Of a DNA stretch of 64,000 bases, positions 18,177 to 26,997 are shown piece by piece. The first letter of the stretch is position 1, and every line of letters begins with the position of its first letter. The stretch is from positions 15,442 through 79,441 of the forward strand of contig JBGUUT010000108.1 of NCBI GenBank assembly GCA_045133795.1. The letters are read 5' to 3'. The notes beneath the pieces were generated by a model that was not told the origin of the DNA, did not search any database, and saw only the letters and a program-made list of their open reading frames with translations. This DNA comes from RGIG8597 sp045133795. Its GTDB lineage: Bacteria > Spirochaetota > GWE2-31-10. The translations under genes were made by a program, and so were the position numbers.

Positions 18177-18551
18177 TTATTTTTTGATATTTAATAAGTA
18201 GTGTTTTTTTAATGCATTAAAACTTTCTTCACTTAAATCGTGTTCAAGTTTACAAGCGTCTTGAGAAGCGATTTCTTTGTCGACACCCAAAGCTATAAGA
18301 AATTCGGCAATTAATTTGTGACGTTCATAAATCGGTTCGGCAATCTCACGACCTAATGCGGTAAGTGAGAGGCCTCCGTTTTCTGTTACACATACAAGTC
18401 CGGCTTCTTTATAATTTTTTAGAGCAATACTTACAGTCGGTTTGGAAAATCCAAGTCGACGTGCTAAGTCTACAGCATGGACTTCGGGAACTTCTTCTTC
18501 CAGCATTAAAATTGTTTCTAAATAATTTTCAACAGTTTCTGTAATTGTCAT
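18177..18551 (-). CDS. DtxR/MntR-family metal-dependent regulator
   Basis: The protein has an N-terminal winged helix (about 1-65) and a metal-binding dimerisation domain but lacks the SH3-like third domain of DtxR. The block DACKLEHDLSEE keeps the Cys-x-x-Glu-His pattern that in DtxR (Cys102, Glu105, His106) marks iron-type sites; MntR has Glu where this has Cys. The frame is open from an earlier ATG at 18578, but the start at 18551 (MTITETVENYLET) fits the family. It is divergent from feoAB across an inverted repeat, so it probably represses feo when iron is plentiful. Confidence 0.85.
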   Translation of the reverse strand: MTITETVENYLETILMLEEEVPEVHAVDLARRLGFSKPTVSIALKNYKEAGLVCVTENGGLSLTALGREIAEPIYERHKLIAEFLIALGVDKEIASQDACKLEHDLSEESFNALKKHYLLNIKK

Positions 18552-18597
18552 AAAAACGAATGTAACATAAAAAAGCATAAATTAAAATCGATTTTTC

Positions 18598-18630
18598 TTG
18601 ACAAGATAGTTAGTTAGTGATAACTAACTA
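18598..18630 (+). promoter_or_regulatory. feo promoter with DtxR-type operator
   Basis: TTGACA at 18598-18603 is a perfect -35 box. An inverted repeat with 10-bp perfect arms (TAGTTAGTTA, spacer GTGA, TAACTAACTA) spans 18607-18630 and covers the spacer and the expected -10 position. This layout fits repression by the adjacent DtxR-like protein. Confidence 0.65.
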
Positions 18631-18652
18631 GAGATAAAAAATGGAGCTTATT

Positions 18653-18874
18653 ATGAGAACATTGCGTAATGTAAATATAGGAGAAACTGTAAAAGTTAAA
18701 AAAGTACAAGGTGAAGGTGTTGTAAAAAGAAGAATTATGGATATGGGAATAACAAAAGGTGTTGATATTTTTGTTCGTAAAGTTGCACCGTTGGGAGACC
18801 CCATAGAAATTAAAATCAGAGGATATGAATTATCGCTGAGAAAAGTTGATGCAGAAATGATTGAAGTAGAATAA
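18653..18874 (+). CDS. feoA: Ferrous iron transport accessory protein FeoA
   Basis: This SH3-like protein of 73 residues works with FeoB in Fe2+ uptake. It contains the family pattern RRIMDMGITKGVDIFVRKVAPLGDPIEI. Although an in-frame ATG exists at 18641, the ATG at 18653 is chosen because GGAG lies 6 nt before it. feoB begins 12 bases after its stop. Confidence 0.92.
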   Translation: MRTLRNVNIGETVKVKKVQGEGVVKRRIMDMGITKGVDIFVRKVAPLGDPIEIKIRGYELSLRKVDAEMIEVE

Positions 18875-18886
18875 AAAGAGGTGAAT

Positions 18887-21031
18887 ATGGGAATTGTAAT
18901 TGCATTAGCCGGAAATCCGAATTGCGGAAAGACAACAACTTTCAATGAATTAACCGGTTCAAATCAATTTGTAGGAAATTGGCCCGGCGTAACCGTTGAA
19001 AAAAAAGAAGGTAAATTAAAATATGATAAAGATGTAATAATTGTCGATTTACCAGGAATTTATTCGTTGTCACCTTATACGTTGGAAGAAGTTGTTACAA
19101 GAAATTATTTAATTGAAGAAAAACCTGATGTAATTTTAAATATTGTAGACGGAAGTAATATTGAGCGTAATCTTTATCTTACCACGCAATTGATGGAAAT
19201 AGGACTTCCTGTTGTAATAGCTATAAATATGATGGATATTGTCAAAAAGAATGGAGACAGTATTGATACGGCAAAATTATCGCATGAATTAGGTTGTGAG
19301 ATTGTAGAAATCTCGGCGTTAAGAGGTGAAGGTCTTGAAGAGGCTGTCAAAAAAGCGATAGAAGTGGCAAAAAAGGCAGAAAAAAGAAAGCCTAAACATG
19401 GTTTTTGCGGCTGTGTAGAACATGCACTTGCACATATTGAAGAATTACTTTTGCACAATATGAAAGAAGACTTACAACGTTGGTTTTCTATAAAATTGTT
19501 TGAAAGAGACCAAAAAATAGCAGAGAAATTAAGTTTAAGTGAAGAACATATAGCTCATATTGAAAAAGATATTTGTTCGTGTGAAGAAGAAATGGACGAT
19601 GATGCGGAAAGTATTATTACTTCGGAGCGTTACTTATATATAGAAAAGGTCGTTGGTACTTGTGTTAAAAAAAGTAACAGAGATAAGTTATCAACTAAAA
19701 TAGACCATATTGTAACAAACCGTATACTTGCATTACCTATTTTTATAATCACTATGTTGTTAGTTTATACATTGTCTATAGGAACAATCGGAAATTGGAC
19801 AGTAGGTTTTATGAATGATACGTTGTTCGGGGAATGGATTATACCGGGAGTGACATCAGGACTTGAAGCAATTGGCTGTGCAGAATGGTTGATAAGTTTG
19901 ATAGCCGGCGGGATTCTTGGGGGTGTCGGTTCAGTTTTAGGTTTTGTACCGCAAATGTTTATCTTGTTTTTATTGCTTTGTATACTCGAAGACATTGGAT
20001 ATATGTCTCGTGTTGCTTTTATTATGGATAAAATATTTAGAAAGTTTGGTTTGTCAGGAAAAAGTTTTATTCCTATGTTGATAGGTTCCGGCTGTGGAGT
20101 TCCAGGAGTTATGGCAAGTCGTACGATAGAAAATGACCGAGACAGAAAAATTACGATAATGACAACTTGTTTTATTCCTTGCGGTGCAAAAATGCCGATT
20201 GTAGCGTTTATTGCGGCAGCATTTTTTAATAACGCAGTTTGGGTTGCGACGTCAGCTTATTTTATAGGAGTAATGGCAGTTATTATTTCCGGTATTATAT
20301 TAAAAAAGACAAAATTATTTTTTGGAGAGCCGTCACCGTTTGTTATGGAACTTCCTATGTATCATGCTCCGACTATGAATAATATTTTACGTGGGACATG
20401 GGAAAGAGGCTGGAGTTTTATAAAACGTGCCGGAACCGTTATTATTCTTGCAAGTATTGTAATTTGGATTTTTAATAGTTTGAGTTTTGATGGGGGATTT
20501 CATTATATTACGGAAGAGAATGGCGGAAAATCGATATTACAATTAATAGGTGGAACTATTGCATATATATTTGTACCGTTAGGTTTCGGTAATTGGCAAT
20601 CGGCTGTAGCAACAATTTTGGGATTATTGGCAAAAGAAGAAGTTGTAGGTGTGTTTGGTTCACTTTCGTCAATGGGAAATGCGGATGTTGCATTTGAACT
20701 TGTAGAAGAAGGAAGCAGAGAACTTGCGATTATCGGACAAGAGATTTTTGGCGGAAATAAGTTAGGTGCATTCTCGTTTATGATATTTAATTTGTTGTGT
20801 GCGCCTTGTTTTGCTGCAATGGGAGCAATCAAAAGAGAAATGAATAATGCTAAATGGACATGTTTTGCTATTAGTTATATGTGTGTATTTGCGTATGCAG
20901 TTTCACTTTGCGTATATCAAATAGGCAGTTTGTTTACCGGCGGAAGTTTCGGTCTTGGAACAGTTTGCGGAATAATAGTTTTATTAACAATACTTTACTT
21001 GGTTGTAAGACCCGGTAAATGCGGTAAATAA
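18887..21031 (+). CDS. feoB: Ferrous iron transporter FeoB
   Basis: FeoB is the inner-membrane Fe2+ transporter with a cytoplasmic G domain. Here G1 is GNPNCGKT at 9-16, the G3 region DLPGIYSLSP follows, and two Gate-type membrane domains contain the conserved Cys motif FIPCGAKMPI. It is 714 residues from the ATG at 18887. The upstream GTG at 18881 is part of the GAGGTG ribosome-binding site, so the ATG is preferred. The operon is feoA, feoB, then a small Cys-rich protein gene. Confidence 0.97.
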   Translation: MGIVIALAGNPNCGKTTTFNELTGSNQFVGNWPGVTVEKKEGKLKYDKDVIIVDLPGIYSLSPYTLEEVVTRNYLIEEKPDVILNIVDGSNIERNLYLTTQLMEIGLPVVIAINMMDIVKKNGDSIDTAKLSHELGCEIVEISALRGEGLEEAVKKAIEVAKKAEKRKPKHGFCGCVEHALAHIEELLLHNMKEDLQRWFSIKLFERDQKIAEKLSLSEEHIAHIEKDICSCEEEMDDDAESIITSERYLYIEKVVGTCVKKSNRDKLSTKIDHIVTNRILALPIFIITMLLVYTLSIGTIGNWTVGFMNDTLFGEWIIPGVTSGLEAIGCAEWLISLIAGGILGGVGSVLGFVPQMFILFLLLCILEDIGYMSRVAFIMDKIFRKFGLSGKSFIPMLIGSGCGVPGVMASRTIENDRDRKITIMTTCFIPCGAKMPIVAFIAAAFFNNAVWVATSAYFIGVMAVIISGIILKKTKLFFGEPSPFVMELPMYHAPTMNNILRGTWERGWSFIKRAGTVIILASIVIWIFNSLSFDGGFHYITEENGGKSILQLIGGTIAYIFVPLGFGNWQSAVATILGLLAKEEVVGVFGSLSSMGNADVAFELVEEGSRELAIIGQEIFGGNKLGAFSFMIFNLLCAPCFAAMGAIKREMNNAKWTCFAISYMCVFAYAVSLCVYQIGSLFTGGSFGLGTVCGIIVLLTILYLVVRPGKCGK

Positions 21032-21043
21032 AAGGAGATTGTC

Positions 21044-21184
21044 ATGGGAACTGTAATAGTATTGATAATTTTAGCTTTAATTGTTGCCGGAATCATTAAT
21101 AAAATAATCCATGATAAAAAGTTAGGAAAAGGATGTGGTTGTAATTGCGGAGAATGCGGCGGCAAATGTTCCGGTAATAAATAA
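21044..21184 (+). CDS. FeoB-associated Cys-rich membrane protein
   Basis: This 46-residue gene has AAGGAG 8 bases upstream of the ATG. The product has one N-terminal membrane helix (VIVLIILALIVAGIINKII), then a short tail with five cysteines (CGCNCGECGGKC). Such proteins are encoded after feoB in several phyla and have been proposed to act in the Feo complex or as metal relays. It begins 13 bases after feoB and ends before a strong terminator. Confidence 0.8.
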   Translation: MGTVIVLIILALIVAGIINKIIHDKKLGKGCGCNCGECGGKCSGNK

Positions 21185-21305
21185 AAAAAACAAATGGAGC
21201 GGGTACTTGATAATAATTGTAAAAAAACAAAATAACTCCTTCTTTTTACATATAGCGAAGTACCTGCAAAACCATTTTTTTATAAAAAGACTGCATTATA
21301 AATGC

Positions 21306-21350
21306 AAAAACCGTCTGTTAAGTAAAAAAACTTTATCAGACGGTTTTTTT
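21306..21350. terminator. Bidirectional terminator between feo operon and hpf
   Basis: AAAAACCGTCTG pairs with CAGACGGTTTTT and T-runs flank both sides. It lies between the convergent feo operon and hpf. Confidence 0.8.
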
Positions 21351-21372
21351 GTGAAACAAAACGTAAAGTTAA

Positions 21373-21717
21373 TTATGCTTCTTCACTTTCCACAAGTGAT
21401 TCTACATATCCTTCACGGTTAGAAGAATGGTCTTGCATTTTACCTTTTTCACGATGAATTTTTTCATCAATTTTATGTATAACTTTATCAATTGCGTTAT
21501 ACATATCATCATCTTTTGCTGAAAATTGGAATGTTCCAAGTTTGTGAGTGACCATAGTAACGTCTACTTTATATTCAATCTTTTCTTTATCAAGATGAAA
21601 ATCAATCTCCTTTATATTTTCCTTAAAGTAGTCAAATTTAAGAACTTTTTCCTCAATAGTACTTTTCATTGAGTCTGAAACACTAAATGCTTTGCAACCT
21701 TGAATAATTAGATTCAT
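21373..21717 (-). CDS. hpf: Short ribosome hibernation-promoting factor (HPF/RaiA family)
   Basis: At 114 residues the protein comprises the single beta-alpha domain of short HPF, with the typical DFHLDKEK..YKVDVTM and SAKDDDMYNAIDKVIHKID blocks. It binds the 30S subunit and silences ribosomes under stress. It lies directly downstream of rpoN on the same strand, an association also seen in proteobacteria. The last 15 residues form an acidic tail. Confidence 0.88.
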   Translation of the reverse strand: MNLIIQGCKAFSVSDSMKSTIEEKVLKFDYFKENIKEIDFHLDKEKIEYKVDVTMVTHKLGTFQFSAKDDDMYNAIDKVIHKIDEKIHREKGKMQDHSSNREGYVESLVESEEA

Positions 21718-21783
21718 GGTGTCCTCCTTTATTTCTATCTCTAATATCTTCTTTTATAAGTCTACATTTTTTGAATCCATAAA

Positions 21784-23190
21784 TCAAATGTTTCTTTTTG
21801 CAGATGGAAGAATATTCAAAATGTTACGATATTTTGCAACAGTTCTTCGTGCAATGTGAATTCCTTTGGTTTGAAGGATGTCTGCAATCTTTTGGTCGGA
21901 GATTTTTTTACCGACATTTTCTTCAATTATTTCCTTAATCATTTCACGAACACTTTCGGAAGATTGAACATCTCCGTCTTTTTTCTTGATTGCGTTGGTG
22001 AAGAAATATTTTAATTCGTGTATTCCCCATTCTGTTTGAATGTATTTTGATGATGTCAGACGTGAGATTGTTGATTCAGCCAACCCTACTTCTTCAGCAA
22101 TATCTTTCATTATAAGCGGAACTAAATATTTAGAACCGCGTCTGAAAAATTCTTTCTGAGCTTGTACAATGGCTAAAATAACTTTAAATAATGAATTATT
22201 TCTGTTGCGAATTATCTCGATAAATTTTTTTGCCGAAGCAACTTTTTCAAGAATAAATTTATTTTTCTCATCTTTAGCATGTTTTTCTTTTGCAATTTTA
22301 GCAATTTTTTCCATGTATTCGCTGATTGTCAGTTCCGGTAAAACTTCATTATTTATTTCAACTTGTAATTCACCGTCTTTCATGTAAACAATGGCATCCG
22401 GGACAATGTAGTTATCGGCACTGTTATCGTATGCTCTGCCGGGATACAATTCAAATTGAGTTAAATAAACAAAGGCTTTTTTTATTTCATCAATAGATAT
22501 TCCCATGGCTCTTGCCAATTGAACATCCTTACGTTCTAAAACTAAATGAAAATAATCACGAACTATTTCATAAGCTGTTTCATTAACGTTATCTTCCGGC
22601 AGAGACTCTAATTGATATAATAAGGCTTCACGAACATCGGCAGTTGCGACACCGGGTGGGTCAAACATTTGAATGTTTTCTAAAACTTCAAGTGCTTCAT
22701 CAGTATTGTCCGGGAAAATAGCCATTAAATCTTCTTTAAAAAAACCATTGGAATCTATGTAACTGATGATAGTCTCGCCTATTTCTTTTTGTTCCTCTGT
22801 CATATGTGACAAATTAAGTTGCCATCTGAGTTTATCATGTAGTCCTTCTTTAAAAGAAAATGCACCTTCCAGAAACATACGTTTGCTGTCATCATCATCA
22901 TCAGAACTATTGCTACGGTATGAAGAATAAATATTATTGTTGGATTCACAAAAATATCTGTCACGTTCATCGAAAACTTCATCGTCTAAATCTTTTTCTT
23001 TTTGTGAAAATTCTTTTCTTGAATCATCTTTTTCTATAATTTCTAGAGCTGGATTTTCCATGACTTCCTGCTCTATTTTTTCTTTTAATTCCAAAACCGG
23101 TAATTGAATCAATTCTAAGGATTGAAGCATTTCCTGAGATAGAACGAGTTTTTGTGATAATTGTACATTTAAGTTTTGTGATAGATTCAT
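21784..23190 (-). CDS. rpoN: RNA polymerase sigma-54 factor
   Basis: The 468-residue protein has the Gln/Leu-rich region I (residues 1-50) that contacts activators, an acidic region II, a core-binding domain, and the RpoN box ARRTVAKYR near the C terminus that reads the -24 element. A sigma-54 activator with GAFTGA is encoded at 31965-33224, so the sigma-54 system is functional in principle. hpf follows after 66 bases. Confidence 0.95.
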   Translation of the reverse strand: MNLSQNLNVQLSQKLVLSQEMLQSLELIQLPVLELKEKIEQEVMENPALEIIEKDDSRKEFSQKEKDLDDEVFDERDRYFCESNNNIYSSYRSNSSDDDDDSKRMFLEGAFSFKEGLHDKLRWQLNLSHMTEEQKEIGETIISYIDSNGFFKEDLMAIFPDNTDEALEVLENIQMFDPPGVATADVREALLYQLESLPEDNVNETAYEIVRDYFHLVLERKDVQLARAMGISIDEIKKAFVYLTQFELYPGRAYDNSADNYIVPDAIVYMKDGELQVEINNEVLPELTISEYMEKIAKIAKEKHAKDEKNKFILEKVASAKKFIEIIRNRNNSLFKVILAIVQAQKEFFRRGSKYLVPLIMKDIAEEVGLAESTISRLTSSKYIQTEWGIHELKYFFTNAIKKKDGDVQSSESVREMIKEIIEENVGKKISDQKIADILQTKGIHIARRTVAKYRNILNILPSAKRNI

Positions 23191-23385
23191 AACGCAAAAA
23201 AAATATTATCCTTTAATTTTTTATAGTTATATAGATTACTATATTTATCGGATATGAGTTTTATATTTTTTGTTTTTTATTAGATTTTTCGTTATAAGTA
23301 TTCTTAAATTTTTTTAGTTCCTTTTTTTTGTTTTTTTATCTATATTCCCACTTGATTGTATAAGTGCTTAATTTAGGAGTAGTAA

Positions 23386-24225
23386 ATGGGAGATATTACT
23401 TTATTTCGTAAAAAGAAATTATCAGGCGAAAAAATTACTATGTTTACATGTTATGATTATTCGTCAGCAAAATTATTATCAGAAACAGATTTAGATGTAA
23501 TTTTAGTTGGTGATTCTCTCGGAAATGTAATACAAGGTTTAGATAATACAATGCCTGTGACAATAGAAGATATGATTTATCATACTCGTGCTGTTAGACG
23601 TGCATTACCGGATATATTTATAGTTACTGATTTACCTTTTTTATCATATCACGTATCAAAAGAAGATACAGTGCGTAATGCAGGTAAGATAATGAAAGAA
23701 AGTGGTACAAATGCAGTAAAGCTTGAAGGCGGAGCGGAAATTATCGACAGCGTAAAAGCGTTAATTGCTGCGAAAATACCGGTAATGGGGCATTTAGGAT
23801 TAACTCCGCAATCATTTCAGGTTTTCGGTGGATTTAAGGTTCAGGGAAAAGATTACAATACGGCAAAAAGAATTATCGAAGATGCTTTGTTATTGGAAAG
23901 TGCCGGTGTTTTTGCAATAGTATTGGAAGGTGTTCCTGAAAAATTAGCAACATTGATTTCTAAAATGTTAAAGATTCCTACGATAGGTATCGGTGCAGGA
24001 AACAATACCGATGGTCAAGTTCTTGTTTTTCAAGATGCATTAGGGATAAATCAAGGAAAGTTACCGCGTTTTGTGAAACAATTTTCGAATGCGGGACAAG
24101 AGATTATAAACGGAGTAAAAAGTTATATTGATGAAGTAAGAAATAAAACTTTTCCGACAGAAGAGCATACTTATAAAATGGATGAAGATTTATATAAAAA
24201 ATTAGAGAGTGAGTATAAAGAATGA
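23386..24225 (+). CDS. panB: 3-methyl-2-oxobutanoate hydroxymethyltransferase
   Basis: PanB makes ketopantoate, the first committed step of pantothenate synthesis. The 279-residue product shows MFTCYDYSSAKLL, VGDSLGNVIQG with the metal-binding Asp, the KLEGG block and GIGAGNNTDGQVLV. It starts at ATG after TTAGGAG. Its stop overlaps the panC start by 4 bases (ATGA), giving a compact panBCD operon. Confidence 0.96.
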   Translation: MGDITLFRKKKLSGEKITMFTCYDYSSAKLLSETDLDVILVGDSLGNVIQGLDNTMPVTIEDMIYHTRAVRRALPDIFIVTDLPFLSYHVSKEDTVRNAGKIMKESGTNAVKLEGGAEIIDSVKALIAAKIPVMGHLGLTPQSFQVFGGFKVQGKDYNTAKRIIEDALLLESAGVFAIVLEGVPEKLATLISKMLKIPTIGIGAGNNTDGQVLVFQDALGINQGKLPRFVKQFSNAGQEIINGVKSYIDEVRNKTFPTEEHTYKMDEDLYKKLESEYKE

Positions 24226-25079
24226 AAGTAAAATTAATTGAAACAATAGAGGAAATGCGTCTTTTTTCAAAAGAACTAAAAGCAAAAAATATGTCTATCG
24301 GATATGTTCCGACAATGGGAGCTTTGCATGAAGGGCATGTGTCTTTAATGAAAGCAGCGGTGGAACAAAATGATGTTGCAGTAATGACAATCTTTGTTAA
24401 TCCTATTCAGTTTGGACCGAATGAGGATTATGATAAGTATCCGAGAACGTTGGAAGCTGATTTGGAAAAAGCTGAAAAAGCCGGAATATCAGCCGTATTT
24501 TTTCCTTCTCCCAATGAATTGACTGCAAATCTATATTCATATGTAGATATAAATAGTTTACAAGATAATTTATGCGGAGCTAAACGCCCCGGACATTTTA
24601 GAGGTGTATGTACGATTGTAAGTAAATTTTTTAATATAATAAAACCGGACAATGCGTACTTTGGAAAGAAAGATATTCAACAATTGTATATTATAAAACA
24701 GATGGTAAAAGACTTAAACTTTGATGTGAATATTGTTCCGTGTGAAATTGTAAGAGAAAGTGACGGTTTGGCGATGAGTTCAAGAAATCGTTATTTATCA
24801 GCAGAAGAAAGAAAAGATGCTTTGGTTCTTTCAAAGTCAATAAAAAAAGCTATAGATTTGCAACAACAAGGAGAGAAATCAGCTCAAGTTATAATTAATT
24901 GTATACAGGAGGAAGTTTCAAAAGTTTCTTCGGCTAAAATTGATTATATTAGCATTGTAAACGAACAAATGCAGGATGTTGATGTTGTTGAGGATAAAAA
25001 TATTCTTGCGTTGGCAATATATATTGGCAAAACAAGATTAATTGATAATCATATAATTGGAGAGGCATTATGTTTTTAA
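24222..25079 (+). CDS. panC: Pantothenate synthetase
   Basis: PanC joins pantoate and beta-alanine using ATP. The 285-residue product has the HIGH-like [13 protein letters not shown] motif, [16 protein letters not shown], and the MSSRNRYL block replacing KMSKS. It overlaps panB by 4 bases and panD by 10 bases, so all three pantothenate genes are translationally coupled. Confidence 0.96.
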   Translation: MKVKLIETIEEMRLFSKELKAKNMSIGYVPTMGALHEGHVSLMKAAVEQNDVAVMTIFVNPIQFGPNEDYDKYPRTLEADLEKAEKAGISAVFFPSPNELTANLYSYVDINSLQDNLCGAKRPGHFRGVCTIVSKFFNIIKPDNAYFGKKDIQQLYIIKQMVKDLNFDVNIVPCEIVRESDGLAMSSRNRYLSAEERKDALVLSKSIKKAIDLQQQGEKSAQVIINCIQEEVSKVSSAKIDYISIVNEQMQDVDVVEDKNILALAIYIGKTRLIDNHIIGEALCF

Positions 25080-25429
25080 CCATGATGAAAGGAAAAATAC
25101 ACCGTGCAACAGTGACTCAGGCGGAATTGAATTATATCGGTAGTATAACGATTGATGAAGCTTTGTTGGAAGCTGCAGGAATTCTTGAAAATGAAAGAGT
25201 ACAAGTTGTAAATTTAAATAACGGCAGTCGTTTTGAGACTTATGCAATAAAAGGAGCTAAAGACAGCGGAGTAATTTGTATTAATGGTCCGGCAGCCAGA
25301 ATTGCGGCAGTAGGTGATAAAGTAATTATTATTGCTTATGCCATGATGGAGAAAGTGGAAGCAGAAAGCTTTTCTCCTGTAGTTGTACATGTTGATGAGG
25401 CAAATAAAGTATCATCTGTTACAAAATAA
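25070..25429 (+). CDS. panD: Aspartate 1-decarboxylase
   Basis: PanD supplies beta-alanine for PanC. It is made as a proenzyme cleaved at Gly24-Ser25 to form the pyruvoyl cofactor; this protein has YIGS with Gly and Ser at exactly 24 and 25, and Lys9, as in E. coli. The length of 119 residues is normal. The start lies within the end of panC. No panE is nearby, so ketopantoate reduction must be encoded elsewhere. Confidence 0.95.
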   Translation: MFLTMMKGKIHRATVTQAELNYIGSITIDEALLEAAGILENERVQVVNLNNGSRFETYAIKGAKDSGVICINGPAARIAAVGDKVIIIAYAMMEKVEAESFSPVVVHVDEANKVSSVTK

Positions 25430-25458
25430 AAAAACCGGAGTTAATCTCCGGTTTTTTT
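25429..25458. terminator. Bidirectional terminator after panD
   Basis: AACCGGAG pairs with CTCCGGTT around a short loop with A-run before and seven T after. It lies between convergent panD and the HEAT-repeat gene. Confidence 0.8.
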
Positions 25459-25471
25459 ATTTTTATTTATC

Positions 25472-26149
25472 TTATTCACTTAAAGTTTCAATTGCATTAA
25501 GAGCTCTGGCTCTGATGTCTTTGTTATAATTTCCGTGCTGTATTTCAGAAAGTAAATAAATTGCTTCAGAATAACTCATAGGATTACCTTTTGCAATGTT
25601 TTTAACAGCATCAATCAATGCAGCAACAAGATTGTGGTCTGGACGGTTAGTAGTTCTGTACATATAACTTAAAGCTCTTAAAATATCACCAGAATCGTCA
25701 CTCATGTTAGGATCTGCAAGAGCAAGACAAATTTCTGCTTTTACAGCACTGTGAGGTTCAGTATTTAACGCATTTAAAAGAGACAATCTAGCACCGGAAC
25801 CTCCGATTTTAGCCATAACTTTTACTGATTTTCTTCTTATTTCAGGATAGTCATTAATCAATCTTCCGTTTTCATATTGTGTTCTGATTGATCCTTCACC
25901 CATTAAAAAATCTGCCAATTCTACAAGTTTTTTGTCATCTTCTGAATACTTTTCTGAATCGAATCCGTTTAAGATTTCATCAAGTACACGTTCTTTTGCT
26001 GTTCTGTCTCCAGCTTTTACTTCTGTTAAGTAATTTTTTAATTTTTGTTCTTTTCTTGATAATAATTCTTCTTCCGGAGTACTTGCAAAAGTATTAAACG
26101 CACTCAAAGTAAGTATAGTACAAATAAAAACTAAAATTGTTCTTTTCAT
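25472..26149 (-). CDS. Exported HEAT-repeat protein
   Basis: The 225-residue product has an N-terminal signal peptide (about 1-22, cleavage likely after FASA-like FAS). HEAT-like helical repeats follow, visible in KSVKVMAKIGGSGARLSLLN, then AEICLALADPN and ALIDAVKNIA. Such repeats scaffold protein interactions; the partner is unknown. It faces panD and lies downstream of a lipoprotein gene on the same strand, separated by 56 bases, so the two may form an envelope operon. Confidence 0.75.
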   Translation of the reverse strand: MKRTILVFICTILTLSAFNTFASTPEEELLSRKEQKLKNYLTEVKAGDRTAKERVLDEILNGFDSEKYSEDDKKLVELADFLMGEGSIRTQYENGRLINDYPEIRRKSVKVMAKIGGSGARLSLLNALNTEPHSAVKAEICLALADPNMSDDSGDILRALSYMYRTTNRPDHNLVAALIDAVKNIAKGNPMSYSEAIYLLSEIQHGNYNKDIRARALNAIETLSE

Positions 26150-26205
26150 TTTTTGCTTCCTTTTCTACTTAATATTTTTTAAATTAATTTTTAAAGTCGC
26201 AGACA

Positions 26206-26910
26206 TTACTTTTTGTCTAATTTCCATGAATCATTTTCGTAAACAAAATCATAAACAAAATTTGCATTACCGTCAAGCATACAATTTACTTTGATATTTT
26301 TTTCATTAATTTGTTGGAAATTTACATACTTTAAAGCAATTCCTTCTCTGGAAGGAATTACAATATAATCAAAGTAATCTTTCGCAGAACGTAAAACGAT
26401 TTTTTTTCGTTTGAGATATGCAGATTTTTTGGACATTCTTAATAATTCATCCGGGTTTTCTATAAAGGAACGATAATTTGAACTTAAACTGTTGTACCAG
26501 CCGTTGAAATCTTCAGAAATGATTTTTTCTTCGATTGTTTCAAAAAGACCGCGTATTTTGGAGTTTAATTCGTCAGTAGATATTTCTTCCAATTTAAACT
26601 TCAATCTGGAATCTACATTTGGATTATCTTCGACAATTTGTTTTACCGGAACTTCAGCAGTTTTATTGCTAATTTCTTTTTCGATTACGACAATTTGTTC
26701 TTTTTTTTCCGGAATGTTTATGGCTTCATTTTTTACCGTAGAGTCAATTTTTACTTCCGGTTCAGTCTTTAAAGTATTTTGAATTATTTCAGGTTCTTTT
26801 TCTGAAATTGCGGTTTCTTTTTCAATGACAACTTGCTTTGTTGTATTTTTACAAGTAACGAAACAGCATAGAAATAAACATAATAATAATATAAATAGAC
26901 GGCTTCTCAT
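26206..26910 (-). CDS. Putative lipoprotein with NTF2-like C-terminal domain
   Basis: The 234-residue protein begins with a short basic stretch, a hydrophobic run rich in Leu, Phe and Cys, and CFVTCKN, a loose lipobox with Cys20 as the likely lipid anchor. A Glu/Lys/Val-rich low-complexity linker (about 25-95) leads to a folded domain of about 130 residues with WYNSLSSNYRSF and a closing VYENDSWKLDKK, a layout like NTF2-fold lipoproteins of spirochaetes. Function is unknown. Confidence 0.65.
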   Translation of the reverse strand: MRSRLFILLLCLFLCCFVTCKNTTKQVVIEKETAISEKEPEIIQNTLKTEPEVKIDSTVKNEAINIPEKKEQIVVIEKEISNKTAEVPVKQIVEDNPNVDSRLKFKLEEISTDELNSKIRGLFETIEEKIISEDFNGWYNSLSSNYRSFIENPDELLRMSKKSAYLKRKKIVLRSAKDYFDYIVIPSREGIALKYVNFQQINEKNIKVNCMLDGNANFVYDFVYENDSWKLDKK

Positions 26911-26997
26911 AAAATCCTTATTTTGCTATAAATCTTTTCTAAATTATAAAAGACATTCTTTATATGTCAACTATTGTTTAATTAAGGAAGATATTTT

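Noticed and set aside
21135..21422. 95-codon plus-strand open frame after feoB
   Set aside because: It overlaps the small Cys-rich gene in another frame and the terminator and end of hpf, has no start signal and no protein-like composition.
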